Shown: piece by piece, positions 7,820 to 17,571 of the stretch
Layout of the letters: each line of letters starts with the position of its first letter
Numbering within the stretch: the first letter of the stretch is position 1
Assembly (NCBI RefSeq): GCF_945873775.1
Contig: NZ_CAMCEC010000007.1
Coordinates: 51,296 to 115,295 of the forward strand
Direction of reading: 5' to 3'
Length of the DNA: 64,000 nt
Source: an uncultured Treponema sp.
Lineage (GTDB): Bacteria > Spirochaetota > Spirochaetia > Treponematales > Treponemataceae
Made by a program: the position numbers and the translations under genes
Notes under the pieces: model-generated
Databases searched by the model: none
What the model was told of the DNA's origin: nothing
The model's input: the letters and a program-made list of their open reading frames with translations, nothing else

Positions 7820-8530
7820 TCAGCCTCCTAAATACGCAGATTTTACTGCACTGTCTTTTATCAAGTCTTGAGCGTTTCCGCTTTTTGAAATTACGCCTGT
7901 TTCAAGTATATATGCGCGGTTGGCAATTGACAATGCCTTGTATGCGTTCTGCTCAACCAAAAGAATTGTTGTTCCTGCCGAACTGATTTTTTCAATAATG
8001 CTGAAAATTTCATCAACAAGAATCGGAGCAAGTCCCATGCTCGGCTCATCAAGCAAAAGAAGCGACGGCTTTGACATAAGCGCGCGGGCCATTGCAAGCA
8101 TCTGCTGTTCACCGCCGGAAAGTGTTCCAGAAATTTGTCCTATTCTTTCTTTTAAACGCGGAAAAAGCTCAAAGCACCATTCCATGTCAGTTTTAATTGC
8201 ATCTTTGTCTTTGCGTGAATAAGCTCCCATTTCAAGGTTTTCTTTTACGCTCATATTTGCAAAAACCCTGCGCCCTTCCGGAACTTGAATAAGCCCAAGC
8301 TGAACAATTTTATCCGCGCTCATATTTGTTATGTCTTTTCCTTCAAATTTTATTGTTCCGCTTGCCTTTTTTACAAGGTTGCTGATTGAATGAAGCGTTG
8401 TGGTTTTCCCAGCTCCGTTTGAGCCAATGAGCGTAATGACTTCGCCTTTTTCAACATTGAAGGAAATTCCTTTCAGCGCCTTGATTGCTCCGTAAGAAAC
8501 AACAAGATTTTCAACTTCAAGCATGCTCAT
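7820..8530 (-). CDS. livF: Branched-chain amino-acid ABC transporter ATPase LivF
   Basis: This 236-residue ABC ATPase has Walker A GSNGAGKTT, signature LSGGEQQML, Walker B LLLLDEPSMGLAP and the switch histidine replaced by glutamine in VEQNA, as is typical for LivF. It energises uptake together with LivG. The ATG overlaps the livG stop (ATGA), preceded by GGAGGG, so the two are translationally coupled. Confidence 0.93.
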   Translation of the reverse strand: MSMLEVENLVVSYGAIKALKGISFNVEKGEVITLIGSNGAGKTTTLHSISNLVKKASGTIKFEGKDITNMSADKIVQLGLIQVPEGRRVFANMSVKENLEMGAYSRKDKDAIKTDMEWCFELFPRLKERIGQISGTLSGGEQQMLAMARALMSKPSLLLLDEPSMGLAPILVDEIFSIIEKISSAGTTILLVEQNAYKALSIANRAYILETGVISKSGNAQDLIKDSAVKSAYLGG

Positions 8531-9342
8531 TTTTTCCCTCCAACATCTTCATAGCCAGAACCAAGGTACGCTTTTATAACTTCTTCATTTGACTGAATTT
8601 CCGCAGGAAGCCCGGAAGCAATTACACGTCCGTAGTTTAAAACCATAAGCCGCTCGCAAATTCCCATGACAAGTTTCATATCGTGTTCAATCAAAAGAAC
8701 TGTAAGATTAAATTTTTTGCGGATAAATGAAATAAGCTCCATAAGTTCTTCAGTTTCCTGGCCGTTCATTCCAGCCGCAGGCTCATCAAGCAAAAGAAGC
8801 TTTGGATTAGAAGCAAGCGCGCGGCAAATTTCAAGCTTACGCTGCTCACCGTAAGGCAAGTTGTGCGCAAGTTCATTTTTCTTAGAATCAAGATGAAAAA
8901 TAGAAAGCAAAAGCTCTGTTTTTTCCTGCATGATTTTTTCATCGTTGCGGAATTTTTTAGTCCTGAGCAAAACATCAATCGGCGTAACGGTTCTAGTCTG
9001 ATGAAGCGCGATTTTTATATTTTCCGCAGCAGTCAAATGTCCAAAAAGCCTGATGTTCTGAAAAGTGCGGGCAATTCCAATCCTGTTCAACTGGGCAGGC
9101 GATTTTCCGCTTACAACTTGAATGTTTCCGTCGCGTCCAACAAATGTAATTGTTCCAGAAGTCGGCTTGTAAATTCCAGAAAGCATATTGAAAACTGTTG
9201 TTTTTCCGGCTCCGTTCGGACCAATAAGTCCAATCAGCTCGCCCTGATAAAGCTCAAGGTCAAAATCACTTACCGCGCGCAAACCGCCAAAAACAATTGA
9301 AATATCCTTTGCACGAAGAAGAAGCTCTTTGTTTTCGCTCAT
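8527..9342 (-). CDS. livG: Branched-chain amino-acid ABC transporter ATPase LivG
   Basis: This 271-residue ABC ATPase has Walker A GPNGAGKTT, the conserved GIARTFQNIRLF after the Q-loop region, LPYGEQRKLEICRAL in the signature position, Walker B LLLLDEPAAGMN and the switch histidine in LIEHDM. The degenerate signature and the extended early loop are normal for LivG. The start overlaps the livM stop by 4 bp. Confidence 0.93.
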   Translation of the reverse strand: MSENKELLLRAKDISIVFGGLRAVSDFDLELYQGELIGLIGPNGAGKTTVFNMLSGIYKPTSGTITFVGRDGNIQVVSGKSPAQLNRIGIARTFQNIRLFGHLTAAENIKIALHQTRTVTPIDVLLRTKKFRNDEKIMQEKTELLLSIFHLDSKKNELAHNLPYGEQRKLEICRALASNPKLLLLDEPAAGMNGQETEELMELISFIRKKFNLTVLLIEHDMKLVMGICERLMVLNYGRVIASGLPAEIQSNEEVIKAYLGSGYEDVGGKK

Positions 9343-10355
9343 TTTCTTCCTCCTTGCTTTTTAAACAATCTGGCAAAAAATCCAGGAATTCCATCGTATA
9401 CTTTTATAAAGCTCAATTCTTTCGTTCCAAGAAGTCCCTGCGGACGGAAAAGCATTACAAAAATCAAAACAACAGGATAAATAAGCAAACGGTAATCGCG
9501 CAAGAATCTAAGCGCTTCCTGAAGAATTGTAAGAACAAATGCCGCAAGAATTCCGCCGGTTATGCTTCCCATTCCGCCCAAAACAACAAAAATCAAATCG
9601 TTAATTGAATTGTTAAAAGAAGCCAAATCCGGTTTTATAAATCCAATAAACGGAGCATAAAGCGCGCCGCCAATTCCTGCAATAAACGAAGCGATTACAA
9701 AGCCCGTCATTTTATAGCGGAAAACTCCAATTCCATTGCTGTTTGCCGCAACCTCATCTTCGCGGACTGCAAGAATTGCTCTTCCATAAGTTGAACGCAA
9801 AAAATTCTGAAGAAGAACAACAATCACAACAAGCGAGCCAATTACCGCAAGATAAGAAATTGCCGCGCTGTGGTCAAGTGAAGTTGTAAAAATCGTGCTG
9901 AACTGTTTTCCGTTCGGACCGCCTGTTATAGACTTTAAATTTATAAGGCAAACTCTGATAATTTCACCAAACGCAAGTGTTACAATCGCAAGGTAGTCGC
10001 CTTCAAGCTTAAGTGTAGGAAATCCAATCAAGAATCCCAAAAAAGCCGCAATAAGTCCGCCAAGCAAAATGCTCACAGGCAAAGGAATTCCGGCTTCTGT
10101 AAGAATAATAACTGAATATGCTCCAAGCGCCTGAAATCCGGCTTGCCCCAAAGAAAGCTGACCTGTAATTCCGCAGATAACATTTACGCTAATTGCCATG
10201 ATTGCATTTACACCGGCAAGAGTTATAATCTGAGCAGTGTAGGCATCTATCAAAGGCATTCCAAGCGGCAAATCCATAAGAACCGCAGGAACTGCAATGC
10301 AGACAAAGGCAATAACAAAAAGAATTATCGTATTTCTGGTAAATTTGTCTTTCAT
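9339..10355 (-). CDS. livM: Branched-chain amino-acid ABC transporter permease LivM
   Basis: This 338-residue membrane protein has about eight to ten hydrophobic segments and the LivM coupling region (YGRAILAVREDEVAANSNGI). It pairs with LivH to form the transmembrane pore. The ATG at 10355 is preceded by AGGAGCGGCGGA, which overlaps the livH stop. Confidence 0.92.
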   Translation of the reverse strand: MKDKFTRNTIILFVIAFVCIAVPAVLMDLPLGMPLIDAYTAQIITLAGVNAIMAISVNVICGITGQLSLGQAGFQALGAYSVIILTEAGIPLPVSILLGGLIAAFLGFLIGFPTLKLEGDYLAIVTLAFGEIIRVCLINLKSITGGPNGKQFSTIFTTSLDHSAAISYLAVIGSLVVIVVLLQNFLRSTYGRAILAVREDEVAANSNGIGVFRYKMTGFVIASFIAGIGGALYAPFIGFIKPDLASFNNSINDLIFVVLGGMGSITGGILAAFVLTILQEALRFLRDYRLLIYPVVLIFVMLFRPQGLLGTKELSFIKVYDGIPGFFARLFKKQGGRK

Positions 10356-10365
10356 TCCGCCGCTC

Positions 10366-11256
10366 CTAAACTTTTACAACTTCTTTTTTACCAAGCAAAC
10401 CTGCCGGCTTAACAAGAAGAATTACAATCAAAATGCAGTAAGAAATTGCATCGGCATACTGTGAAGAAATATAAGCCTTGGTCATAGTTTCCGCAATTCC
10501 AAGAATAACACCGCCAACCATCGCGCCAGGAATAGAGCCAATTCCGCCTAAAACAGCCGCAACAAACGCCTTGAGTCCTGGAATATATCCCATAAACGGA
10601 TCTACTTGCGGATAGGCAGTCGCATACAAAACTCCGCCCGCTCCAGCAAGAACTGAACCTATTACGAATGTAATTGCAATTGTTCTATTTACGTTTACGC
10701 CCATAAGACTTGCGGCTCCAAGGTCGTAGCTTACAGCGCGCATAGCACGTCCGGTTTTTGTATAATTGATTATATAATTCAAAATAACCATTAAAACTGC
10801 TGAAGAAATAATTACAATCAGCTGAATATTGCTTATCTGCACTGAACCAAATGTAAAGAACTTTGTTTCCATTGTCGGAAACTGGCGCGGATTCGGTCCT
10901 ACAAAAGGAAGCACACGCATAGCATTTTGAAGAATCAGCTCAACCGCAATCGCCGTAATAAGAGAATTTAAACGCGGCGCAGTTCTCAAAGGTCTGTAGG
11001 CACAACGTTCAATTGCAAGGCTCAAAACTGCGCAAACAACCATCGCACCCAAAAACGCAAGAACAAGTCCAAGCGGAGTCGGACCTGTAGCAGTCAAAAC
11101 AAAGTATCCTGTATAAGCTCCAATCATCATAACATCGCCATGGGCAAAGTTGATGAGCTTTACTATTCCATATACCATTGTATACCCAAGAGCAATCAAG
11201 GCATATATGCTGCCCAAAGAAAGCCCGTTGACAAGTTGCTTAAAAAAAGTATCCAA
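10366..11256 (-). CDS. livH: Branched-chain amino-acid ABC transporter permease LivH
   Basis: This 296-residue permease has the LivH-type N-terminus (NGLSLGSIYALIALGYTMVY) and the coupling segment (TGRAMRAVSYDLGAASLMG). The track begins at a TTG at 11268 that lies inside the ribosome-binding site. The TTG at 11256 is five bases past GGAGG and fits the family length better. A terminator-like hairpin separates it from livK. Confidence 0.92.
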   Translation of the reverse strand: MDTFFKQLVNGLSLGSIYALIALGYTMVYGIVKLINFAHGDVMMIGAYTGYFVLTATGPTPLGLVLAFLGAMVVCAVLSLAIERCAYRPLRTAPRLNSLITAIAVELILQNAMRVLPFVGPNPRQFPTMETKFFTFGSVQISNIQLIVIISSAVLMVILNYIINYTKTGRAMRAVSYDLGAASLMGVNVNRTIAITFVIGSVLAGAGGVLYATAYPQVDPFMGYIPGLKAFVAAVLGGIGSIPGAMVGGVILGIAETMTKAYISSQYADAISYCILIVILLVKPAGLLGKKEVVKV

Positions 11257-11305
11257 CGTATCCTCCAAGAAAAAAATCCTACTGATTTTACTATAAATTC
11301 ATAAA

Positions 11306-11343
11306 AATAAAAAGGGGCGTTCCTCAATTACGAAGAACACCCC
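11306..11343 (-). terminator. Attenuator between livK and livHMGF
   Basis: GGGGTGTTC pairs with GAACGCCCC (one G-U) and is followed by TTTTTATTTTT. It probably stops part of the transcription after livK, giving excess binding protein over the membrane components. Confidence 0.8.
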
Positions 11344-11377
11344 ATTGTGTTAGAATAGTAAAAACTTAATTTATTCG

Positions 11378-12520
11378 CTATTTGCTAATATCAACTGTAG
11401 CCGCATAAGCTGTAGAAAGTTTTCCGTTTTCTTTTACAAGCTTAATCATTACAGCTGATTTTACAGGATTGCGTTTTTCATCGAACACAATGTGTCCTGT
11501 TACATAGTTTCCGTCAGTCTTTTCAAATGCGTTGCGGATTTTTGCAATATCTGTAGTTGTTCCAGATTTTTCCATTGCATCCTTGAGCATATAAACGCTG
11601 TCGTATCCAAGAGCGGCAAAAGAGTTTGGAGATTTTCCATATTTTGCCTTGAATGAATTTACGAATTTCTGAACAGCAGGACTGTCTGAATCTTCCGCAT
11701 AGTGATTTGAATAATATCCGTTAAGAACTTCATCGCCTGCATTGCCTGTAAGTCCGTCCCATCCGTCCGCACCTACGATTGGAGTATTGATGCCCTGAGC
11801 ACGAAGCTGCTTTGCAATAAGAGCAACTGTGCCATAATAGTCCGGAAGATAAACTACATCAGGCTTTGCTGACTTTATTTTTGTAAGCTGAGCATTAAAA
11901 TCCTTGTCGCCAGTGTTATAAGATTCCTTTGCAACAACCTTTCCGCCCAAAGAAGTATATTCTGCAACAAAGTTTTCCATAAGGCCTACAGAATAGTCAT
12001 TTCCGATGTCATAAAGAACAGCAGCATTTTTTGTGTTAAGATTTGAAAATGCAAATTTTCCGCCGACTTTTCCCTGGAACGGATCGATAAAGCAAGTGCG
12101 GAAAATGTAGTTTCCTGCGTCAGTTATTGCAGGAGCTGTCGCAGCAGGAGCAATCTGAATTACTTTCTGTGCCTGAGCCTGTTTTGTAATTGCAATTGTA
12201 CATCCAGAAGTAAGAGAGCCGATTATGATGCGGACTCTGTCTCTGGTAACAAGTTTTTTATATGCGTTTACTGATTTTGCAGCGTCGCCTTCATCATCTT
12301 CGCAGATAAACTGAACCTGCTGACCGTTAATTCCTCCAGCCGCATTGATTTCAGAAACGGCAAGGTCGATTCCATTTTTACATTCAACGCCATAAACTGC
12401 AACTGCGCCAGAAAGAGGTGCAACTCCGCCGATTTTTACAGTTTTTCCTTTTGGAGCTGCAAAAGCAACGGCAGAAAAAGCCATTGCGCCCAAAACTAAT
12501 GCTTTTGAAAATTTACTCAT
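11378..12520 (-). CDS. livK: Branched-chain amino-acid binding protein LivK
   Basis: This 380-residue periplasmic binding protein (type I fold) begins with a signal peptide, MSKFSKALVLGAMAFSAVAF, probably cleaved after AFA. The mature start KTVKIGGVAPLSGAVAVYG is typical of Leu/Ile/Val binding proteins. The track start at 12568 is discarded because AGGAGG lies 4 nt before the ATG at 12520. It is the first gene of the transporter unit. Confidence 0.93.
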   Translation of the reverse strand: MSKFSKALVLGAMAFSAVAFAAPKGKTVKIGGVAPLSGAVAVYGVECKNGIDLAVSEINAAGGINGQQVQFICEDDEGDAAKSVNAYKKLVTRDRVRIIIGSLTSGCTIAITKQAQAQKVIQIAPAATAPAITDAGNYIFRTCFIDPFQGKVGGKFAFSNLNTKNAAVLYDIGNDYSVGLMENFVAEYTSLGGKVVAKESYNTGDKDFNAQLTKIKSAKPDVVYLPDYYGTVALIAKQLRAQGINTPIVGADGWDGLTGNAGDEVLNGYYSNHYAEDSDSPAVQKFVNSFKAKYGKSPNSFAALGYDSVYMLKDAMEKSGTTTDIAKIRNAFEKTDGNYVTGHIVFDEKRNPVKSAVMIKLVKENGKLSTAYAATVDISK

Positions 12521-12633
12521 AAATCCTCCTGCAGAACTTTTGCATATTAAAAATGCAAGTTTCCGCATCTATCATTTATGAAGCAATTCTATACAATTGT
12601 TAAAATTTAGTAAACAAGAATTTTAAATATATT

Positions 12634-12669
12634 TAAAAAAATACAGCCGCCCTTAAAAAAAGGACGGCT
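12634..12669 (-). terminator. Terminator of the tuf-S10-spc-alpha unit
   Basis: AGCCGTCCTT pairs with AAGGGCGGCT (one G-U) around a T-only loop and is followed by GTATTTTTTT. It closes the long ribosomal transcription unit and shields livK. Confidence 0.85.
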
Positions 12670-12691
12670 TTGAAGCTGAATGCAAATAAAA

Positions 12692-12940
12692 TTATGCTTC
12701 AGCAGGTGCTTCTGTTTCAGCGGCAGGAGCGGCTTCTGCAGCAGCTTTTTTAGCAAGTTTTGCTTCTGCCTGAGCTTTGTTTTTAAGAGCAGCCTTACAG
12801 AACTTGCAAATCTTAACTTTTTTTCCGTCTATTTCCTGATCATACAAAGTCTTAATCTGCTGTTTTCCACAAACAGGACAAACTCCGCGACCATGATTAG
12901 GATCTTTACGGATTCCAGTTCCACGATGAGCTTTAGACAT
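12692..12940 (-). CDS. Small zinc-ribbon protein of unknown function after rplQ
   Basis: This 82-residue basic protein has two CxxC pairs, CPVCGKQQ (about residues 21-24) and CKFC (about 45-48), spaced as in a rubredoxin-like zinc ribbon. A lysine and alanine rich stretch follows and the tail is acidic. It is co-transcribed as the last gene of the ribosomal unit, 10 bp after rplQ. I recall an uncharacterised small protein at this place in other treponemes. Position and composition suggest a ribosome- or polymerase-associated role, which is inference only. Confidence 0.7.
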   Translation of the reverse strand: MSKAHRGTGIRKDPNHGRGVCPVCGKQQIKTLYDQEIDGKKVKICKFCKAALKNKAQAEAKLAKKAAAEAAPAAETEAPAEA

Positions 12941-12950
12941 TGCTTACTCC

Positions 12951-13382
12951 TTATGCGTCAGCTTTTTCAGCTTTTTTTGCAGACTTTTTAGCGGCTTTTT
13001 CTTCTTCAGCGGAAGAATCTGGCAGCTTGTAGTCAACCAATTCAAAAATTACAGTGTCTGCCGCATCACCCTGGCGGAATCCAAGTTTAAGGATGCGTGT
13101 GTAACCGCCGTTGCGTTCCTTCATGCGAGGTCCGATTTCTGTAAAAAGCTTGTTCAGAATCTTCTCATCAGCAATAAATTTAGCAACAGTTCTTCTGTTA
13201 TGAACAGAATCAACTTTTGCACGTGTAATTAATTTTTCTGCGGCTTTGCGTACTTCTTTAGCCTTAGCTTCTGTTGTAGTAATGCGCTCATATCTAAAAA
13301 GCGAAGTTACCATGTTGCGAGTCATTGCGCGGCGATGGGCTGTTGTACGTGAAAGCGGATTAAATCCATTTCTGTGGTTCAT
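12951..13382 (-). CDS. rplQ: 50S ribosomal protein L17
   Basis: This 143-residue protein begins [20 protein letters not shown], the L17 signature. L17 binds 23S rRNA near the exit-tunnel surface. The C-terminus carries a lysine-alanine rich extension beyond the bacterial core of about 120 residues. Its start overlaps the rpoA stop by 4 bp. Confidence 0.95.
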   Translation of the reverse strand: MNHRNGFNPLSRTTAHRRAMTRNMVTSLFRYERITTTEAKAKEVRKAAEKLITRAKVDSVHNRRTVAKFIADEKILNKLFTEIGPRMKERNGGYTRILKLGFRQGDAADTVIFELVDYKLPDSSAEEEKAAKKSAKKAEKADA

Positions 13383-14425
13383 TCGTTTTCGTCCTTATGT
13401 TTACCTAAGTCAACATCTTTAAGGTGGCTATAATCAGTCATTCCAAGAGTCAAGCCATGCTCTTCAAGTTTTGCTTTGATTTCTTCAAGGCTCTTTTTTC
13501 CGAAGTTGCGAGTTTTTGTAATGTCGTCTTCAGTTTTCTTGGTCAACTCACCAATTGTTCTAATGTTTGCATTCTTAAGACAGTTTGAACTGCGAACAGA
13601 AAGCTCAAGCTCTTCTACCGAAGTATTAAGAAGCTGGCGAATCTTTTCGTCCCCTTCATCAAGCTCATCGCTGCCAGAATACTCGCTTTCATTAAAGTTT
13701 ACAAAAATAGCAAAATAATCTTTAGCAATCTTTGCAGCTTCTGCAAGCGCATCTTCTGGAGTAATCGAACCATCAGTCCAAATCTCAAGAATCAGTTTAT
13801 CATAGTCGTTTCGCTGTCCTACACGGCAAGGTTCAATTGAATACTTAACCTTTGGCACAGGTGTAAAGATACAGTCCATTGCAATTGTACCAACAATTTC
13901 AATGTAATGCTCATTTACTTCAGCAGGAACATAACCTCTTCCAAGATCAACCTGAAACTCAATCTCAAGGTGTGCGCCTTCCATCATGGTAAAGATTTCA
14001 AGATCTTTAGACATAATTTCAAGCTGACCTTCTTTTGCCAAGTCATCACTTTTTACAGTGCCAGGTCCTTTGAATTCATAGAAGAAAGTTTCCTGCTCAA
14101 CGTCCCGCGGCAGGCGCAAACGAATCTGTTTCAAACTGTTCAAAACTTCCAAAGTATCTTCTGAAATATTTGGAATTGTCTCGAACTCGCTGGAAATTAC
14201 ATGAGGAACACCGTCTGCATCATAAGAAGTAATACGCACTGAAGAAATTGCATATCCCTGAATTGAAGAAAGAAGTACACGGCGGAGTGTGTTTCCAACT
14301 GTTGTACCAAATCCTGGCTCAAATGGATACGCAGTGAACTTTCCGTAATTCGGATTGTTCTCCAGATGTTCAAATATAATTCCCTTTGGTTTCTTAAAAC
14401 CCTTAAGCAGATTTTTGCGAGCCAA
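13379..14425 (-). CDS. rpoA: RNA polymerase alpha subunit
   Basis: The 348-residue alpha subunit has an N-terminal assembly domain ([20 protein letters not shown], residues 1-235) and a C-terminal helix-hairpin-helix domain (about 265-330; [30 protein letters not shown]) that contacts UP elements and activators. The start is a TTG with AAGGAG six bases upstream. rpsD, often placed between rpsK and rpoA, is absent, and a 93-bp gap precedes the gene. Confidence 0.95.
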   Translation of the reverse strand: MARKNLLKGFKKPKGIIFEHLENNPNYGKFTAYPFEPGFGTTVGNTLRRVLLSSIQGYAISSVRITSYDADGVPHVISSEFETIPNISEDTLEVLNSLKQIRLRLPRDVEQETFFYEFKGPGTVKSDDLAKEGQLEIMSKDLEIFTMMEGAHLEIEFQVDLGRGYVPAEVNEHYIEIVGTIAMDCIFTPVPKVKYSIEPCRVGQRNDYDKLILEIWTDGSITPEDALAEAAKIAKDYFAIFVNFNESEYSGSDELDEGDEKIRQLLNTSVEELELSVRSSNCLKNANIRTIGELTKKTEDDITKTRNFGKKSLEEIKAKLEEHGLTLGMTDYSHLKDVDLGKHKDENE

Positions 14426-14518
14426 TCTGAACTCCTTATTTATCCCGAAAAACTGAAAAGCCAGAATTCCGGGCTTGCATTATCATTAACCGGCACATAA
14501 AAGAACCGGTTATCGTCA

Positions 14519-14902
14519 TTACATGCGGCGTGTCTTGCGCGGGCGGCATCCGTTATGAGGAATCGGAGTAATATCAGAAATTGATTTTACCTTGAGTCCC
14601 AATGTACCAAGAACACGTATTGCGTTTTCACGGCCCATTCCAGGTCCCTTTACAAATACATGAACTTCACGCAAACCATAGCTTGCCGCACGCTGAACAG
14701 CAGTTTCTGCTACAGACTGTGCTACAAATGGAGTAGATTTTTTTGCTCCTCTAAATCCCAAACCGCCAGAAGAAGCCCAAGCGATTGCGTTTCCTCTTAA
14801 GTCTGTGATTGTAACAATAGTGTTGTTGAAAGTAGCCTGAATGTAGATATTACCTTCAAAAACGCTTTTTTTCTCTTTTCTCTTTTTTACAGTTGTTGCC
14901 AT
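14519..14902 (-). CDS. rpsK: 30S ribosomal protein S11
   Basis: The 127-residue protein ends [15 protein letters not shown], diagnostic for S11, and contains [12 protein letters not shown]11 forms part of the 30S platform next to the E site. Confidence 0.96.
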   Translation of the reverse strand: MATTVKKRKEKKSVFEGNIYIQATFNNTIVTITDLRGNAIAWASSGGLGFRGAKKSTPFVAQSVAETAVQRAASYGLREVHVFVKGPGMGRENAIRVLGTLGLKVKSISDITPIPHNGCRPRKTRRM

Positions 14903-14914
14903 CTGTTACCTCGC

Positions 14915-15283
14915 TTAAGCCTTCTTCTTGTTAGCAACGGTCTTTTTCTTACCTTTGCGTGTACGAGAATTGGTGCGTGTGCGCTGACCGCGGCAAGGAA
15001 GTCCCTTACGGTGGCGAAGTCCACGATAGCTTCCAATATCCATAAGACGTTTAATGTTAAGACCGATTTCAGAGCGAAGACGTCCTTCAGTCTTAAAATT
15101 CTCATCAATATATTTACGGAGCTTTGTAAGATCATCTTCTGAAAGATCATTCAAATGTGCATGAGGATCTACATTTGTAGCTTCGCAAATCTTATTAGCT
15201 GATGAACGGCCAATACCATATACGTATGTCAATGCGATATTGACATGTTTGTTTGGGAGATCAACACCCGCAATACGTGCCAT
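14915..15283 (-). CDS. rpsM: 30S ribosomal protein S13
   Basis: The 122-residue protein starts [20 protein letters not shown] and ends in the basic [17 protein letters not shown] tail that reaches toward tRNA. It lies in the 30S head and bridges to the 50S subunit. Confidence 0.96.
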   Translation of the reverse strand: MARIAGVDLPNKHVNIALTYVYGIGRSSANKICEATNVDPHAHLNDLSEDDLTKLRKYIDENFKTEGRLRSEIGLNIKRLMDIGSYRGLRHRKGLPCRGQRTRTNSRTRKGKKKTVANKKKA

Positions 15284-15293
15284 CAGTTACTCC

Positions 15294-15407
15294 TCAGCCC
15301 TGTCTCTGTTTATGCTTTGGGTTTTCACAGATAATGCGGATAATTCCGTTTCTCTTGATTACCTTGCATTTGTCGCAGATGGGCTTTACGCTGGTTCGTA
15401 CTTTCAT
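15294..15407 (-). CDS. rpmJ: 50S ribosomal protein L36 (too short for the ORF track)
   Basis: Translation of the minus strand gives 37 residues, [20 protein letters not shown] through KQRQG, ending in TGA. The zinc ligands C, C, C and H of the C-type L36 are all present. AAGGGG precedes the ATG. The stop lies 10 bp before rpsM, as in other bacteria. Confidence 0.96.
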   Translation of the reverse strand: MKVRTSVKPICDKCKVIKRNGIIRIICENPKHKQRQG

Positions 15408-15563
15408 AAAAGTCCCCTTGGAAAACATGTATACACCGAATCATGGCAATCCGAAGTGAAATTTCTACACCATGGATTACAATCCGATGCACTGCCGTAA
15501 AAAACAGCAGTGCAATAATATAACATAATTTTCCTAACTTAATCTAGTCCTAATCACGAAATT
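15408..15563. other. secY-rpmJ gap with a hairpin
   Basis: This 156-bp gap is where infA or map/adk often sit, but no gene is present. GCACTGC (15489-15495) pairs with GCAGTGC (15507-15513) without a T tail. An AT-rich TTATATTAT stretch upstream of it on the minus strand could be a secondary promoter for rpmJ-rpoA, but no good -35 box is visible. Confidence 0.45.
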
Positions 15564-16898
15564 TTACAAATTGCGCGATTTTAATCCCTTCTTTGTAAGT
15601 CCGTCATGGTGATGCATTTTAAGAAGAGCCTCAACCTGAGCCATAGTATCAATATCAACACCGACCAAAATCAGCAACGAAGTACCGCCCATCAACATAG
15701 AAATTGATGCAGGGAACTTAAATAAAATTTGAATCAGTGTAGGAAGCAAAGCAATTGCAGCAAGATACAGTGAGCCAGGAAGAATCAGACGGTTCAAAAC
15801 CTTCTGAAGATATTCCTCAGTCTTGTCAGTTCTGATTCCAGGAATGGAACCACCGTTTTCACGGATATTCTTAGCGATTTCAGTGGGGTTCAGGGTTACC
15901 TGAGTGTAGAAGTATGCAAAGAATACAATCAACAACACTTCGATGAAATTATACCAAAAACCAAGTGGATTCAAAACTGCCGCAACCTTCATAAGCCAGG
16001 TAGCTTTTGTTGAAAGGCTGTTTGCAATCTGAAGAGGGAAAGTCAAGAATGCAGAAGCAAAAATGATTGGAATGACTCCCGACGGATTGATTTTAAAAGG
16101 AATGTAAGTGCTCTGTCCGCCATACATTTTGCGTCCAACAACGCGTTTTGCATAATGAACAGGAATTTTGCGCTCACCAGACTGCTCAAATACAACAAGT
16201 CCGATAATAGCAAGAAACAGGAACACTGCGACAACAACGAAAACAACATTTATGTCTTCATTGCGCACACCTCTAATCAATTCATAGACAGCACTTGGAA
16301 GACGTGCGACGATACCAGCAAAGATAATCATTGAAATACCGTTGCCAATACCACGCGCAGTAATCTGATTGCCCATCCAAACTGTAATCATAGAACCTGT
16401 GGTTACAGTAAGAATAGCAAGAAGATTAAAATAGACCTTGTTATCAAAAATAATCGCCCCAGGAATCTGCTGGTTGATGGAATCAGCATAAACTGTAATG
16501 GCCATAGACTGAATCAGACAAACGATAATTGTTCCGACACGAGTCCAGCCCTGCACTTTCTGCTGACCGCCTTCTTCCTGCGCAATTCTCTTGAGCGATG
16601 GGAAAATAACAAGCGCGAGCTGCATGATAATCTGTGTAGAAATGTAAGGCATTACACCAAGCATGAACACTGAAAATCTTTCAAATGCACCGCCCGCAAA
16701 AAAGTCCATGTAACTGGCAAACGCACTTTCTGCGCCACTAGCAAGATTGTCAAAATACTGCAAAAGCAATGTGGCATTGATGCCTGGAATAGTAAGAACA
16801 CTTCCCAAGCGGAAAACAGCAAGAATGAGCAATGTAAAAAGAAGCTTTGAACGCAATTCTTTTACTTTGAACATATTTACAACTGGATTGTTTGCCAT
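15564..16898 (-). CDS. secY: Protein translocase subunit SecY
   Basis: The 444-residue channel subunit has ten hydrophobic segments with the plug region GINATLL, the conserved LGVMPYISTQIIMQL and the cytosolic loop NPTEIAKNIRENGGSIPGIR. It forms the Sec channel with SecE (encoded at 40250-40429). It is the last gene of the spc part. Confidence 0.96.
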   Translation of the reverse strand: MANNPVVNMFKVKELRSKLLFTLLILAVFRLGSVLTIPGINATLLLQYFDNLASGAESAFASYMDFFAGGAFERFSVFMLGVMPYISTQIIMQLALVIFPSLKRIAQEEGGQQKVQGWTRVGTIIVCLIQSMAITVYADSINQQIPGAIIFDNKVYFNLLAILTVTTGSMITVWMGNQITARGIGNGISMIIFAGIVARLPSAVYELIRGVRNEDINVVFVVVAVFLFLAIIGLVVFEQSGERKIPVHYAKRVVGRKMYGGQSTYIPFKINPSGVIPIIFASAFLTFPLQIANSLSTKATWLMKVAAVLNPLGFWYNFIEVLLIVFFAYFYTQVTLNPTEIAKNIRENGGSIPGIRTDKTEEYLQKVLNRLILPGSLYLAAIALLPTLIQILFKFPASISMLMGGTSLLILVGVDIDTMAQVEALLKMHHHDGLTKKGLKSRNL

Positions 16899-16913
16899 TT
16901 AGTCACTCCACGT

Positions 16914-17387
16914 TTATTTTGCTTTCGCAGACTTTTCAGCAATCACCTTTACTGATCCGCCAGCTTTTTCAATCTTTTCTTTGGCACTTGCAGAAATTTT
17001 TTCAACTTCTACAGTGAGTTTCTTGGAAATTTCACCGTTTCCGAGAACTTTAATTCCGTCAACGATTTTTCCAACCAAACCTTTTTCCTTCAAAGATGTG
17101 CGGTTCACGGTTTCGCCGTCAGCAAATTTTGCCTCAAGGTCAACCAAATTGATGATTGCAAATTCCTTTTTGAAAGGTGAATTTGAAAATCCGCGCTGAG
17201 CAATACGACGATACAAAGGCATCTGTCCGCCTTCGAATCCAACGTATGGTGTTCCTTTTCCTGAGCGCGACTGCTGACCTTTGTTTCCTTTTCCAGCTGT
17301 TGTTCCAAGACCAGAAGAAGATCCGCGGCCTACACGCTTAGGTTTTTTATTTGCACCCTCTGGTGCTCTTAAAGTAAAGTCAGCCAT
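16914..17387 (-). CDS. rplO: 50S ribosomal protein L15
   Basis: The 157-residue protein has the glycine-rich N-terminus KKPKRVGRGSSSGLGTTAGK and KGQQSRSG typical of L15. The start overlaps the rpmD stop (TAATG). Confidence 0.95.
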   Translation of the reverse strand: MADFTLRAPEGANKKPKRVGRGSSSGLGTTAGKGNKGQQSRSGKGTPYVGFEGGQMPLYRRIAQRGFSNSPFKKEFAIINLVDLEAKFADGETVNRTSLKEKGLVGKIVDGIKVLGNGEISKKLTVEVEKISASAKEKIEKAGGSVKVIAEKSAKAK

Positions 17388-17569
17388 TAGTTAATTTCCT
17401 CTACTTTTACCAAGTGAGAAACTGCAGCAGCCATGCCTCTTATAGAAGCAGTGTCTTCATGTTCCACACTGGAATTGATTTTTTTAAGGCCAAGGCTACG
17501 AACAGTCGCTCTTTTTTCAGGCTTCTGTCCAATAACACTTCTAACAAGGGTAATACGTATCTTTGCCAT
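17387..17569 (-). CDS. rpmD: 50S ribosomal protein L30
   Basis: This is a 60-residue protein, [20 protein letters not shown], followed by the [18 protein letters not shown] core. The track starts four codons early at a GTG. The ATG at 17569, preceded by TGGGGCTGATT and 3 bp past the rpsE stop, gives the normal N-terminus. Confidence 0.95.
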   Translation of the reverse strand: MAKIRITLVRSVIGQKPEKRATVRSLGLKKINSSVEHEDTASIRGMAAAVSHLVKVEEIN

Positions 17570-17571
17570 AA

